Source: a virus. Taken from it: a stretch of 33,495 nucleotides of DNA. The position numbers and the translations under genes are program-made. The stretch lies in IMG/VR virus record IMGVR_UViG_3300047300_000510, positions 1-33,495 of that record. One strand, given 5' to 3'. The notes beneath the pieces are model-generated. The model made no database searches and was not told the DNA's origin. It saw only the letters and a program-made list of their open reading frames with translations. Shown piece after piece: positions 1-5,584 of the stretch (the stretch's first letter is position 1; every line of letters begins with the position of its first letter).

Positions 1-77
1 GGGCGGGTGCTGCCAGGGGTCTCACTTTCGTTTGTTTGCGGTCGTTTACGTGTTGTAAGCTTGCGTTTCGGATCGTG
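1..77. other. Left terminus, probable cos flank
   Basis: No gene was found here. The stretch lies downstream of the leftward HNH gene. If the two window ends are joined, the small terminase start at 33394 follows after about 100 more bases. An HNH gene followed by a short non-coding gap and then terS is the usual cos neighbourhood in HK97-like phages. The exact overhang cannot be read from the sequence alone, so the cos assignment is inferred from gene order. Confidence 0.45.
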
Positions 78-374
78 TCAGAGTCTGCGCTTGATCCTGT
101 TTTGTCGTTGCGTTTCGTGTCCTTCGTTACTGGACTTGAACCGGTGACAGTGTGGTGGGGTCCGGTCGTGTACGGCTTTCAGGTTGCTGAGTGAGTGATC
201 GTCGTTTGGTATTACGTGATCGACTGTATCAGCGCCGGTTTCTCCGCAGAGATAACAGACCCCGCCATCCCGTTTCAAAACTACAAGACGTCTCGTAGCC
301 CAGTCCCGGGGTAGTCTTTGTTTTCTGTTAGATCCTTGCCATCGAGGTTTCTGGTGTTGAGCGCACCGGCCCAT
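78..374 (-). CDS. HNH endonuclease (cos-associated)
   Basis: Small HNH nuclease of 98 aa from the first ATG. A CxxC pair (CYLCG) is followed by the DHVIP segment and a PHCHRFKSSNEG segment, the usual beta-beta-alpha-metal HNH core. In cos phages such proteins act with terminase at packaging. It is the last leftward gene before the window end, and terS follows across the ends. The frame stays open upstream of this ATG to 431 and encodes PCLEPGC, then the GRCAQH of the predicted protein, which matches the N-terminal zinc-binding part of this family. The real start is therefore probably upstream, although no ATG, GTG or TTG is present there. An ATC at 426-428 preceded by AAGGGCGG is a candidate non-canonical start (116 aa). 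Confidence 0.85.
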   Translation of the reverse strand: MGRCAQHQKPRWQGSNRKQRLPRDWATRRLVVLKRDGGVCYLCGETGADTVDHVIPNDDHSLSNLKAVHDRTPPHCHRFKSSNEGHETQRQNRIKRRL

Positions 375-427
375 GGCTGTGACGTGGTTGTGGCAGCCAG
401 GTTCTAGGCAAGGGGTTGGAGCTAGGA

Positions 428-610
428 TTACTTACCGCCCTTAGGCTTTGAGACTCCCATGCGGTAGGCCCAGTCGTTGTTGGCCTGGACTTGAGCGCCG
501 AGCCCGAAGGTTCTGTAGCTGGAAGTCGACTTAGGCATTGGCTTCTCGGACTTCTTCTTTCCAGATCCGCTGCCTTTTGAATACTGATTGATGCCCTTAG
601 GGTTTGGCAT
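428..610 (-). CDS. Small basic phage protein, twin of upstream gene
   Basis: A 60-aa, Lys/Ser/Gly-rich protein of unknown function. Its first 13 residues (MPNPKGINQYSKG) are identical to those of the gene just upstream, while the rest is unrelated. The codons for the shared stretch differ at about seven synonymous positions, so the identity is at protein level and not a recent DNA copy. The start overlaps the upstream stop as TAATG, indicating translational coupling. It lies between the promoter-like site at 864-891 and the HNH gene, next to cos. A role in packaging or the virion is possible but is only inferred from position. Confidence 0.75.
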   Translation of the reverse strand: MPNPKGINQYSKGSGSGKKKSEKPMPKSTSSYRTFGLGAQVQANNDWAYRMGVSKPKGGK

Positions 611-813
611 TACTTGCCCTTCTTCTTCGTGAAACCGAAGTAGTTCAAGGCCTGGTCGCGTTCAGGGCCTGGCTTGTGGGACATGGTGATGCCCTTCAAG
701 AGTTGTTCACTCTCGAAACGAGATCCAGACTTCTTCATGTGACGCGCAATCATCTCACTCTTAGAGTTGCCGCCACCCTTGGAATACTGGTTGATACCCT
801 TTGGGTTAGGCAT
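610..813 (-). CDS. Small basic phage protein with PNPKGINQYSKG start
   Basis: A 67-aa lysine-rich protein of unknown function. It begins with the same 13-mer as the next gene and ends in a basic tail (FTKKKGK). The body is predicted helical, with MIARHMKKSGSRFES in the middle. A clear ribosome-binding site, GAAGGAAG, lies about 7 bases before the ATG. It is the first gene after a gap of roughly 160 bases that holds a promoter-like sequence, so it probably opens a short operon of this gene, its twin and HNH that could continue across cos into the terminase genes. No enzymatic motif is visible. Confidence 0.75.
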   Translation of the reverse strand: MPNPKGINQYSKGGGNSKSEMIARHMKKSGSRFESEQLLKGITMSHKPGPERDQALNYFGFTKKKGK

Positions 814-863
814 AGTTTTCTTCCTTCTTTTCGGCTGCCATAACTAACTCTATGGCGAGAAGA

Positions 864-891
864 TGTATAAACCCACCAACCGACCCCTCAA
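864..891 (-). promoter_or_regulatory. Promoter-like sequence before cos-proximal genes
   Basis: On the minus strand TTGAGG (886-891) and TATACA (864-869) are separated by 16 bases, close to the general bacterial -35/-10 consensus. A transcript would start near 857, giving a leader of about 45 bases before the ATG at 813. The surrounding gap, 814 to 975, otherwise contains no gene I can support; the open frame through it (806-1297) is mostly a shadow of neighbouring genes. This could be the late promoter, reading through HNH and cos into terS. Confidence 0.4.
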
Positions 892-975
892 CACGATGCC
901 GAGAAGCTTTGAGCGTGGCACTCGTGGAGACACCTTCTAAAGAAAGGAGAGCGGTTTTCGGGCCCAAAAGTAAAC

Positions 976-1152
976 CTAAAGATTGAACTTTATTGCTAAA
1001 GCTTTCACCGGTTCTAGTTGCTCTCTCAGATCCTGAAGTTCTAGCATCAAGGCCGGATAGATGACGTTGGTCGGCGAGATAGCGTCGAGAGTGTCCTCCA
1101 GGTTCTGGATCTTCTGCTCGATGTCGCGGATCTCTAGCTGGATCTCGTTCAC
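976..1152 (-). CDS. Small coiled-coil protein
   Basis: A 58-aa protein starting at GTG 1152. Heptad-like EIQLEIRDIEQKIQNLEDTL indicates a coiled coil, with a second helical half ending KALAIKFNL. A longer frame exists upstream (to 1218), but the GTG is preferred: it overlaps the upstream stop as GTGA and has GGAGAAA about 7 bases before it. Function unknown. It is the last gene of the long leftward early operon before the promoter-like gap. Confidence 0.65.
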   Translation of the reverse strand: MNEIQLEIRDIEQKIQNLEDTLDAISPTNVIYPALMLELQDLREQLEPVKALAIKFNL

Positions 1153-1472
1153 TTGCGTTTCTCCAGGTTGATCCCTGATACCCAGATCTCGGCCGGGTCG
1201 CCGCCCCAAGCGTCCCAAGCGACTCGTCCCGGTGTCGGGTAGCCTGACTCGCCTCGGTTGAACCCGGTGGCCTTCTTGTCGACGGCGTGGCGCGCAAAGT
1301 AGGACTTCATGCGTCGGATCGTGTCCTCGCTGATCTCTGCCCCTCGAGCAAGCTGGCCAGCTCTGACTCGGCCAACAGCGGTGAACCCGTCGCCGGCCTT
1401 GCCTTCCTTGATCCAGTCCAGAGCTCGCTGAGCGGCTTCTTGAACGAGCTTTGGCGGCTTATACGTTGCCAT
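1149..1472 (-). CDS. Conserved phage protein, SYFARHxVD family
   Basis: A 107-aa protein of a pattern I recognise from many phages and prophages but cannot name. An N-terminal helix (VQEAAQRALDWIKEG) precedes VGRVRAGQLARG, then TIRRMKSYFARHAVDKKA, and a C-terminal PGRVAWDAWGGDPAEIW. The Arg/His/Trp-rich core is typical of the family, whose biochemical role I do not know. A textbook Shine-Dalgarno (AGGAGG) sits before the ATG. Its first bases overlap the stop of the small cysteine-rich gene upstream, and its stop overlaps the next gene as GTGA. Confidence 0.8.
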   Translation of the reverse strand: MATYKPPKLVQEAAQRALDWIKEGKAGDGFTAVGRVRAGQLARGAEISEDTIRRMKSYFARHAVDKKATGFNRGESGYPTPGRVAWDAWGGDPAEIWVSGINLEKRK

Positions 1473-1590
1473 TGTTCTCCTCCTGTTGTGATCCGGTGTG
1501 GCAGCCGCAGCCGCATGTCAGACCGGACGGGGTTGTTGTCGGGCACTTGTGACAAAGCTTGTCTAGGCACCAACCGAAGAAGCTAGTCAT
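1459..1590 (-). CDS. Tiny cysteine-rich protein
   Basis: A 43-aa gene found by reading the gap. It has six cysteines at positions 8, 13, 16, 26, 28 and 30, including CHKC and the cluster CGCGCH, suggesting a metal-binding knuckle. GAGGAGG lies eight bases before the ATG. It overlaps the 3' end of the upstream Zn-ribbon gene by 8 bases and runs 14 bases into the next gene, the same dense packing as its neighbours. The product is not recognised. It is likely real because of the strong ribosome-binding site and perfect fit between neighbours. Confidence 0.65.
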   Translation of the reverse strand: MTSFFGWCLDKLCHKCPTTTPSGLTCGCGCHTGSQQEENNGNV

Positions 1591-1786
1591 GGACGAGCCT
1601 CCTCGCATGGTCAAGTAGGCGGCCGAGTTGAGCGTCGGTCAGTCCTGAAGACTTAGGGCGCGCGATGTCTCGGCAGTCAATGCAGAAGTGGCGGGTGCCT
1701 CGGTTCTCGCGCTGCTTGTAGCTCATCAAGGTGATGCGTTCCTGGATCCCGCAGCGTGGACAGGTCACGGTCATGGTTTCGTTCAC
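1583..1786 (-). CDS. Small zinc-ribbon protein
   Basis: A 67-aa protein starting at GTG 1786. Two CxxC knuckles (CPRCG near residue 9 and CIDC near residue 35) spaced by a basic loop form a classic zinc ribbon, followed by a helix (LTDAQLGRLLDHARRL). Such proteins often bind nucleic acid or act as transcription modulators, but the exact role is unknown. GGGGAGA precedes the start, and the start codon overlaps the upstream stop. Confidence 0.7.
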   Translation of the reverse strand: MNETMTVTCPRCGIQERITLMSYKQRENRGTRHFCIDCRDIARPKSSGLTDAQLGRLLDHARRLVHD

Positions 1787-1974
1787 TAGATCTCCCCGTC
1801 GATGAGCTCTAAAGCTCGCTCTAGGCCGTCGATGAACTCGCGGTCGACTAGGACTGGCTGAGTCTTCAGGTCCACGATCTCGGCCTCGATCAGATCGCCG
1901 AGACGCTTCCGTTCAGCTATGACACCAGTCTCGAACGCGATGTCGGTCAATGAGCCTGGCTCACCGGCGCTCAC
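1786..1974 (-). CDS. Small acidic helical protein
   Basis: A 62-aa protein of unknown function starting at GTG 1974, which overlaps the upstream stop as GTGA. The sequence has the form FETGVIAERKRLGDLIEAE followed by a second helix FIDGLERALELIDGE. This pattern (a charged helix beginning with a G-x-x-x-ER motif) occurs in many small phage proteins, but I cannot assign a role. Ribosome-binding site GAAGGG is moderate. Confidence 0.6.
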   Translation of the reverse strand: MSAGEPGSLTDIAFETGVIAERKRLGDLIEAEIVDLKTQPVLVDREFIDGLERALELIDGEI

Positions 1975-2153
1975 TTCTTGCCCTTCAACTGTTGCCCGTC
2001 AAGCATGATCCGAACAGACTGGCCGTCAGCCGAGACGTAGATCTCAACCTTGCGACCGTCCTTCAGAAACACGCCTAGAACTTCCCTAGCCGTGTCCTCT
2101 TCCTGGCCCAGATAGATCGAAGCGAAGTGCTTGCTTTCGCTGCTTAGACTCAT
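1971..2153 (-). CDS. Small hypothetical protein
   Basis: A 60-aa protein with a likely beta-rich C-terminal half (VEIYVSADGQSVRIMLDG) and a short polar N-terminus. No motif is recognised. The ATG at 2153 overlaps the stop of the 49-aa gene upstream as TAATG, and its own stop overlaps the GTG of the next gene, so it is translationally coupled on both sides within the leftward operon. Confidence 0.6.
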   Translation of the reverse strand: MSLSSESKHFASIYLGQEEDTAREVLGVFLKDGRKVEIYVSADGQSVRIMLDGQQLKGKK

Positions 2154-2302
2154 TAGTCATTCCTTTTCATTCTCTCGGCAACCATGCCCTCGGCGTAGCC
2201 TTGGCGGTAGCCTTGTTGTCTTGCCACAGCGTTCGCGCCGTAGATGTCGAAGCCCATCAGTTTGCAGGCCAGGCGATACTTGATCCGCTGCCACTTGCTC
2301 AT
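2153..2302 (-). CDS. Tiny basic protein
   Basis: A 49-aa protein found by reading the gap. It starts at ATG 2302, overlapping the stop of the upstream gene as ATGA, and ends overlapping the next ATG as TAATG. The sequence opens MSKWQRIKYRLACKLMG and continues ARQQGYRQGYAEGMVAERM, a charged helix. No family assigned. The ribosome-binding site is weak, so translation probably depends on coupling to the upstream gene. Confidence 0.6.
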   Translation of the reverse strand: MSKWQRIKYRLACKLMGFDIYGANAVARQQGYRQGYAEGMVAERMKRND

Positions 2303-2478
2303 TGTGCGCTCGCTTCAGTGATCCTGATTGCCGGCCAGCACGGATCGCCGCCGGTCTCCCAAGCTTCACGTTCCTCATCGGTCATCCCAGGATCTTCGTC
2401 GTGGGTGCCGCAGAACGGTTCAGTGATCCATCCCTTGCTTATGCCGAAGGTTAGCCATTCGAAGAAGTCGTCAGTCAT
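2299..2478 (-). CDS. Conserved small phage protein with FCGTHD and GGDPC motifs
   Basis: A 59-aa protein. The pattern WITEPFCGTHDEDPG followed by EEREAWETGGDPCWPAIRI is familiar from small proteins in many actinophages. The Cys, His and second Cys could bind metal, but the function is unknown to me. Start ATG 2478 lies shortly after the methyltransferase stop and is preceded by GAGAAAGA. Its stop overlaps the start of the tiny basic gene. Confidence 0.65.
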   Translation of the reverse strand: MTDDFFEWLTFGISKGWITEPFCGTHDEDPGMTDEEREAWETGGDPCWPAIRITEASAQ

Positions 2479-2491
2479 TTTCTTGTCTTTC

Positions 2492-3688
2492 TCAGCAGCA
2501 CTGTTCTAGCGTGAATAGCGGCTCGGGGAGATCCGCTGGCGGTTGGTTGTCTTTCAGCCACTTCTCGACGTTGATCACGTATTCGCGTTCGCCGAGCTCG
2601 GTGCCGGTGAGGCGGCCGAAGTTGCCGTGCATGTAGTTGGCAGCCTGTTCGGCTATCCAGCGGCCAGATCCGACGGGGATGCCTTTGCCCCACCAGAACA
2701 TGCCTCGTTCGCCAGCTTCGACGGCCGGTGCGCAGTTCCACTCGTCGGGATAACCCATGATGCGAGCGACTTCTCGGTGAGTGATGAACCGCGGCAGGGT
2801 CGGGTGGACAAACTCGGTCAGAGCTTTGCCTGTCAGGACGGGTGCCGGCCGGTCGTAGTGCATACGGGCCGGCGCGAACTGGCTCGTGCCGATCTCAACC
2901 GTTGACGTGTGCTCCCAGTCCAGGGCGACGCCGAGATCCTGAGCTCGCTTGTACGCGGTGCCGGACTTCTCTCCAGGCAGCCACTCAACTTTGGCGGCCA
3001 GCTCGGACAGGCGTCTGGTTCGTGGAGTGTCGCGGCCGACGTGACCTTCGACTGCGCCTGGTTCTAGATCCTCTAGATCACCGATCGCGTCTCGGACAGT
3101 CAAGCGTCGTTCCAGGGCCGGAACGTTGACACTGAACGGCTGATCGCTGACAACCCAGAAGTAGCGGTTGCGCTGGGCATAGCCGCCAAGTGATCCGTTG
3201 GAGTGCAGGACGTGCGTCAGGTAGACCTGACGGCCGGTGAGCTTTTCGAACTCGTCTCTGAGCTCACGCATCAAGCTGAGCCCGCCAGTGTAGGCCTGTT
3301 GGACCGACTCGAAGATCGCGACCTGTGGGTTGCACTTGGCCGCGTAGCGGACGAAGTCCCACATGCACGAGTTGGCCGGCGAGTTGACGCCGCGATAGTC
3401 GACGATGTTCTCGTGACCGGTTCCCGAGTAGATCCGCGAGGATCTGGTTGAGAAGCCTGCGCATGGCGGGTTGCCGAAGACGAGATCGGCAGCCATCGAC
3501 GTCCAGGTGTCGGCGTCTCCAGCTTCGAGCTCCCATTCGGTGCCGAGCAGGTGCCGGTTGCCAAAAGCGAGCGGTGATCCGAAGCCGCCAGCATGCTCGC
3601 GCTTGGCTATGACTTTGAATCCGGCTTGGTTCACTCCGAGGGAGAAGCCTCCCGCGAAGCTTTGGCAGTCTATGGCTGTCAGTGTCAT
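2492..3688 (-). CDS. DNA (cytosine-5) methyltransferase
   Basis: A 398-aa enzyme that would transfer a methyl group from S-adenosylmethionine to C5 of cytosine in DNA. Motif I is FAGGFSLG near the N-terminus and motif IV is GNPPCAGFS with the catalytic Cys at about residue 76. A motif VI equivalent FESV replaces the usual ENV. Motif VIII is QRNRYFWV, motif IX RPAPVLTG and motif X MGYPDEWN. The ATG at 3688 is chosen because it follows the upstream stop by four bases and directly precedes motif I; a longer frame to 3760 would only add sequence antisense-independent of the family and overlapping the neighbour. It probably protects phage DNA from restriction. Target sequence unknown. Confidence 0.88.
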   Translation of the reverse strand: MTLTAIDCQSFAGGFSLGVNQAGFKVIAKREHAGGFGSPLAFGNRHLLGTEWELEAGDADTWTSMAADLVFGNPPCAGFSTRSSRIYSGTGHENIVDYRGVNSPANSCMWDFVRYAAKCNPQVAIFESVQQAYTGGLSLMRELRDEFEKLTGRQVYLTHVLHSNGSLGGYAQRNRYFWVVSDQPFSVNVPALERRLTVRDAIGDLEDLEPGAVEGHVGRDTPRTRRLSELAAKVEWLPGEKSGTAYKRAQDLGVALDWEHTSTVEIGTSQFAPARMHYDRPAPVLTGKALTEFVHPTLPRFITHREVARIMGYPDEWNCAPAVEAGERGMFWWGKGIPVGSGRWIAEQAANYMHGNFGRLTGTELGEREYVINVEKWLKDNQPPADLPEPLFTLEQCC

Positions 3689-3692
3689 GTTG

Positions 3693-3977
3693 CTAAGCGG
3701 CCTTCCAAATGATCGCCTTACGGCCGGAGTCCAGAACGGCGCGAAGTCCGGTGTCCACAACCAGGCCGCGCTTGACGAGCTCGGCTCGACGAGAACGGAT
3801 CCCAGACTCGGAAGCCCGAGGCGCGTTCTTCAGGTTGCGGTAACGCTCGACAAGCGCAACGTCGGTTGCGGGACGCTTCAGAGCTTTCAGGATCGCCTCT
3901 TGCGTCGCTGTCGGGTCCTTGACGGAGTCGGCAGCCTCGTGACTGGTGATCGGGTCGGTTTTGCGTGCGTGTGCCAT
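3693..3977 (-). CDS. Winged-helix DNA-binding protein
   Basis: A 94-aa protein opening with DPITSHEAADSV, typical of small phage winged-helix proteins. The segment ATQEAILKALKRPATDVALV is followed by RASESGIRSRRAELVKRGLV, the likely recognition helix, and a beta wing with GRKAIIWKA. A strong GAGGAGA precedes the ATG. It sits just before the methyltransferase, with the tiny membrane-protein gene upstream overlapping as TAATG. It is likely a regulator or replication accessory; the target is unknown. Confidence 0.75.
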   Translation of the reverse strand: MAHARKTDPITSHEAADSVKDPTATQEAILKALKRPATDVALVERYRNLKNAPRASESGIRSRRAELVKRGLVVDTGLRAVLDSGRKAIIWKAA

Positions 3978-4153
3978 TAGTTTCTCCTCATGATTGCGCG
4001 GCCGGCAGCGATTAGGGCCCAGAACAGGGCGGTGAAGAAGACTCCCGCAAAGAAGTCATAGTTGAGAGCGACGATCCAGTTCAGGAACACTCCCAAGCCG
4101 ATGATGGCAGCCATAAAAGCTGCGACAAGAATAAAGTCTAGAAGGTTGCGCAT
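3977..4153 (-). CDS. Tiny two-helix membrane protein
   Basis: A 58-aa gene found by reading the gap. Two hydrophobic stretches are visible: LLDFILVAAFMAAIIGLGVF and, after a short polar turn, FFAGVFFTALFWALIAAG. A basic end (RAIMRRN) follows. Both ends overlap neighbours as TAATG. It lies in the early left arm, far from the lysis genes, so it is not an obvious holin. Such proteins may change the host membrane or exclude other phages, but this is conjecture. Confidence 0.6.
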   Translation of the reverse strand: MRNLLDFILVAAFMAAIIGLGVFLNWIVALNYDFFAGVFFTALFWALIAAGRAIMRRN

Positions 4154-4464
4154 TACGCGGCCGCCTTGCTGATCTCAAGGTAAGGGTTCTCTGCAGTCTT
4201 GAAGGTGACGATGTAACCGTGCTTGGCAAGAACTTCGGCTGCGGCGGCTAGCTTCATAGTGATAGTCAGCTTCTCTTCAGCGGTGTGAAGTCTGAAGTGG
4301 CCCGCGAACAGCCAAGTGACGTGCACGACGTCGCCGGTCCAGTTCAGCTCGGTGTCGAAGCCGTCGTTCCAGGTGCTCACCATCGGCTTGCGCCACTGGG
4401 CCCGGTCGAAACCGGCTGCCTTCAAGATCCTAGTAACCGATCTAGCGTTTAGTTTGGTGCTCAT
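4153..4464 (-). CDS. Hypothetical protein under shared leader 1
   Basis: A 103-aa protein. The N-terminal TKLNARSVTRILKAAGFDRA is a helical segment. The middle is aromatic and beta-like (VVHVTWLFAGHF), and the C-terminus has a helix (KLAAAAEVLAKHGY) and a strand. It resembles proteins often found in actinophages, but no function is known. Its ATG has AGGGAAAA upstream, part of a composite leader shared with two unrelated genes at 8791 and 16816, so it is probably co-regulated with them. Confidence 0.65.
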   Translation of the reverse strand: MSTKLNARSVTRILKAAGFDRAQWRKPMVSTWNDGFDTELNWTGDVVHVTWLFAGHFRLHTAEEKLTITMKLAAAAEVLAKHGYIVTFKTAENPYLEISKAAA

Positions 4465-4564
4465 TTGTTTTCCCTATCTGTCAGGCTATTTGCCTAACAA
4501 GATCAACATTACTGTGAAATAAGGATCGCAAAGCACATTTATGCCAGTGTTATCAAACTGTTAC
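4465..4564 (-). promoter_or_regulatory. Shared leader module, copy 1
   Basis: Upstream of ATG 4464, reading leftward: a 16-bp operator-like motif GTAACAGTTTGATAAC (4549-4564), 12 bases, GTGCTTT (4530-4536), 18 bases, TAATGT (4506-4511), eight bases, a 6-bp hairpin with loop AAATA (4481-4497), then AGATAGGGAAAA before the ATG. The same order recurs upstream of 8791 and 16816. The operator overlaps the end of the rusA-like gene. The promoter reading is inferred; the repeats are seen directly. Confidence 0.55.
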
Positions 4565-5023
4565 ACTCAGTAACAATGCATTGTTTTTATCTTCTTCGGC
4601 AGCCAAGCGAACCCTGACGTGAACGCCCGCGTCTTCAGGTCGAGGCGCGTAAAGCTTTGTTGCCTCCCACCTGACGATCAGGCTGTCGTCCTGGATCGCT
4701 TTCGCGTCAATGCTCAACGCGTCACCAAGCGCACGACAAAGCTTGTCCGTGTCCGGTGCCACTGACGGCCAGATCCGCTTCACCGTCTTCGGCTTCGGTA
4801 AGTAAAACGTGGCCTGGACGACGACGGGATCCGTGAACGGTCGAGAGTCACCGGATCGCACCCACTCCGCAAACACTGCCTTCGCGATTGCTTGCCGCCA
4901 CGGCTTCACGTCCGAAGCTTCAACAAACCTTGGAGCGCCAGAAGGTGAAACGCCTAAGTAACGCTTGGACCCCTGCGGTCTAGGAGTGCCAAGCGCTACG
5001 AAGGCGAGCTCTTGATCAGTCAC
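4553..5023 (-). CDS. rusA: RusA-like Holliday junction resolvase
   Basis: A 156-aa protein with the RusA pattern: GTPRPQGSKR near the N-terminus and the acidic metal-binding region PDTDKLCRALGDALS followed by IQDDSLIVRW. These Asp residues are the catalytic ligands in RusA. It would cut four-way junctions during recombination or clear branches before packaging. The start is GTG 5023, overlapping the upstream 51-aa gene by 8 bases; the ribosome-binding site is weak, implying coupling. It sits with SSB and the replication protein. Confidence 0.85.
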   Translation of the reverse strand: MTDQELAFVALGTPRPQGSKRYLGVSPSGAPRFVEASDVKPWRQAIAKAVFAEWVRSGDSRPFTDPVVVQATFYLPKPKTVKRIWPSVAPDTDKLCRALGDALSIDAKAIQDDSLIVRWEATKLYAPRPEDAGVHVRVRLAAEEDKNNALLLSVTV

Positions 5024-5171
5024 GAGCTTTGATCCATCCGAGGATCGCGCCCATGCCGACGAAGTAGATGCCGGCCACCATGTCGATGACTTGCAGCAGC
5101 GGAGTTGCGGTGTTCACCGAGTTCACAATAAACAGGAACCCGACCGCGAAAGTGAACACGACCTGGCCCAT
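5016..5171 (-). CDS. Tiny two-helix membrane protein
   Basis: A 51-aa gene found by reading the gap. Two hydrophobic segments are seen: VVFTFAVGFLFIV and, after a polar turn, VIDMVAGIYFVGMGAILGW. The ending is KARD. The start overlaps the SSB stop as TAATG and the end runs into rusA. It is the second tiny membrane protein in the replication operon; the two share topology but no clear sequence similarity. Function unknown. Confidence 0.6.
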   Translation of the reverse strand: MGQVVFTFAVGFLFIVNSVNTATPLLQVIDMVAGIYFVGMGAILGWIKARD

Positions 5172-5530
5172 TAGAAGGGAACGTCCTCACTTGCGCCGAG
5201 AACGCTCTTGATCACGCCGACGGGATCCTGCGAAGCTCGGTCAATCGGGAAGATGTCGACTGCTCGAACCTTCAGGCTGACGCCAGTCGATCCGTCCTGC
5301 TTCTGATACGTGCCGGCCTTGAGATTACCAACGACGCGAACCTTCGAAGCTCCGTCGATGGCTGCCAACTGCTCGGCAGTGATAGTGACGTCAAGATAGT
5401 CCTTGCCGACAGTCTCCCACTCGCCACTGTCGTTGCGGGCCCGCTGATCGTGCGCGACCTTTGCGACGTGTCCCCAGTCGAACGACTTCACGTCGTTCAG
5501 CCAAGCGTCAAACTCAACCTTGATTGCCAT
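5171..5530 (-). CDS. ssb: Single-stranded DNA-binding protein
   Basis: A 119-aa protein. The strand pattern YLDVTITAEQL, KVRVVGNLKAGTYQKQDGS and VSLKVRAVDIFP fits an OB fold. The C-terminus EDVPF matches the acidic tail by which SSB proteins recruit partners. It is shorter than host SSB, as in many actinophages. It would coat single-stranded DNA in replication and recombination. It is placed between the replication protein and rusA. The ATG is preceded by AAGAAG. Confidence 0.75.
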   Translation of the reverse strand: MAIKVEFDAWLNDVKSFDWGHVAKVAHDQRARNDSGEWETVGKDYLDVTITAEQLAAIDGASKVRVVGNLKAGTYQKQDGSTGVSLKVRAVDIFPIDRASQDPVGVIKSVLGASEDVPF

Positions 5531-5584
5531 TGTTTTCTTCTTTCTGTTTGGGTCCCAACAAAACGTCGGGCACTGATTAGAACT

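Noticed and set aside
806-1297. Minus-strand open frame of 163 codons
   Set aside because: Its first two thirds overlap better-supported genes in other frames; the last part crosses the promoter-like gap and has no start with a ribosome-binding site.
2157-2378. 73-codon minus-strand frame over two small genes
   Set aside because: It is out of frame with the 49-aa and 59-aa genes that overlap neatly with their neighbours and fit a known small phage family; its translation is basic and shadow-like.
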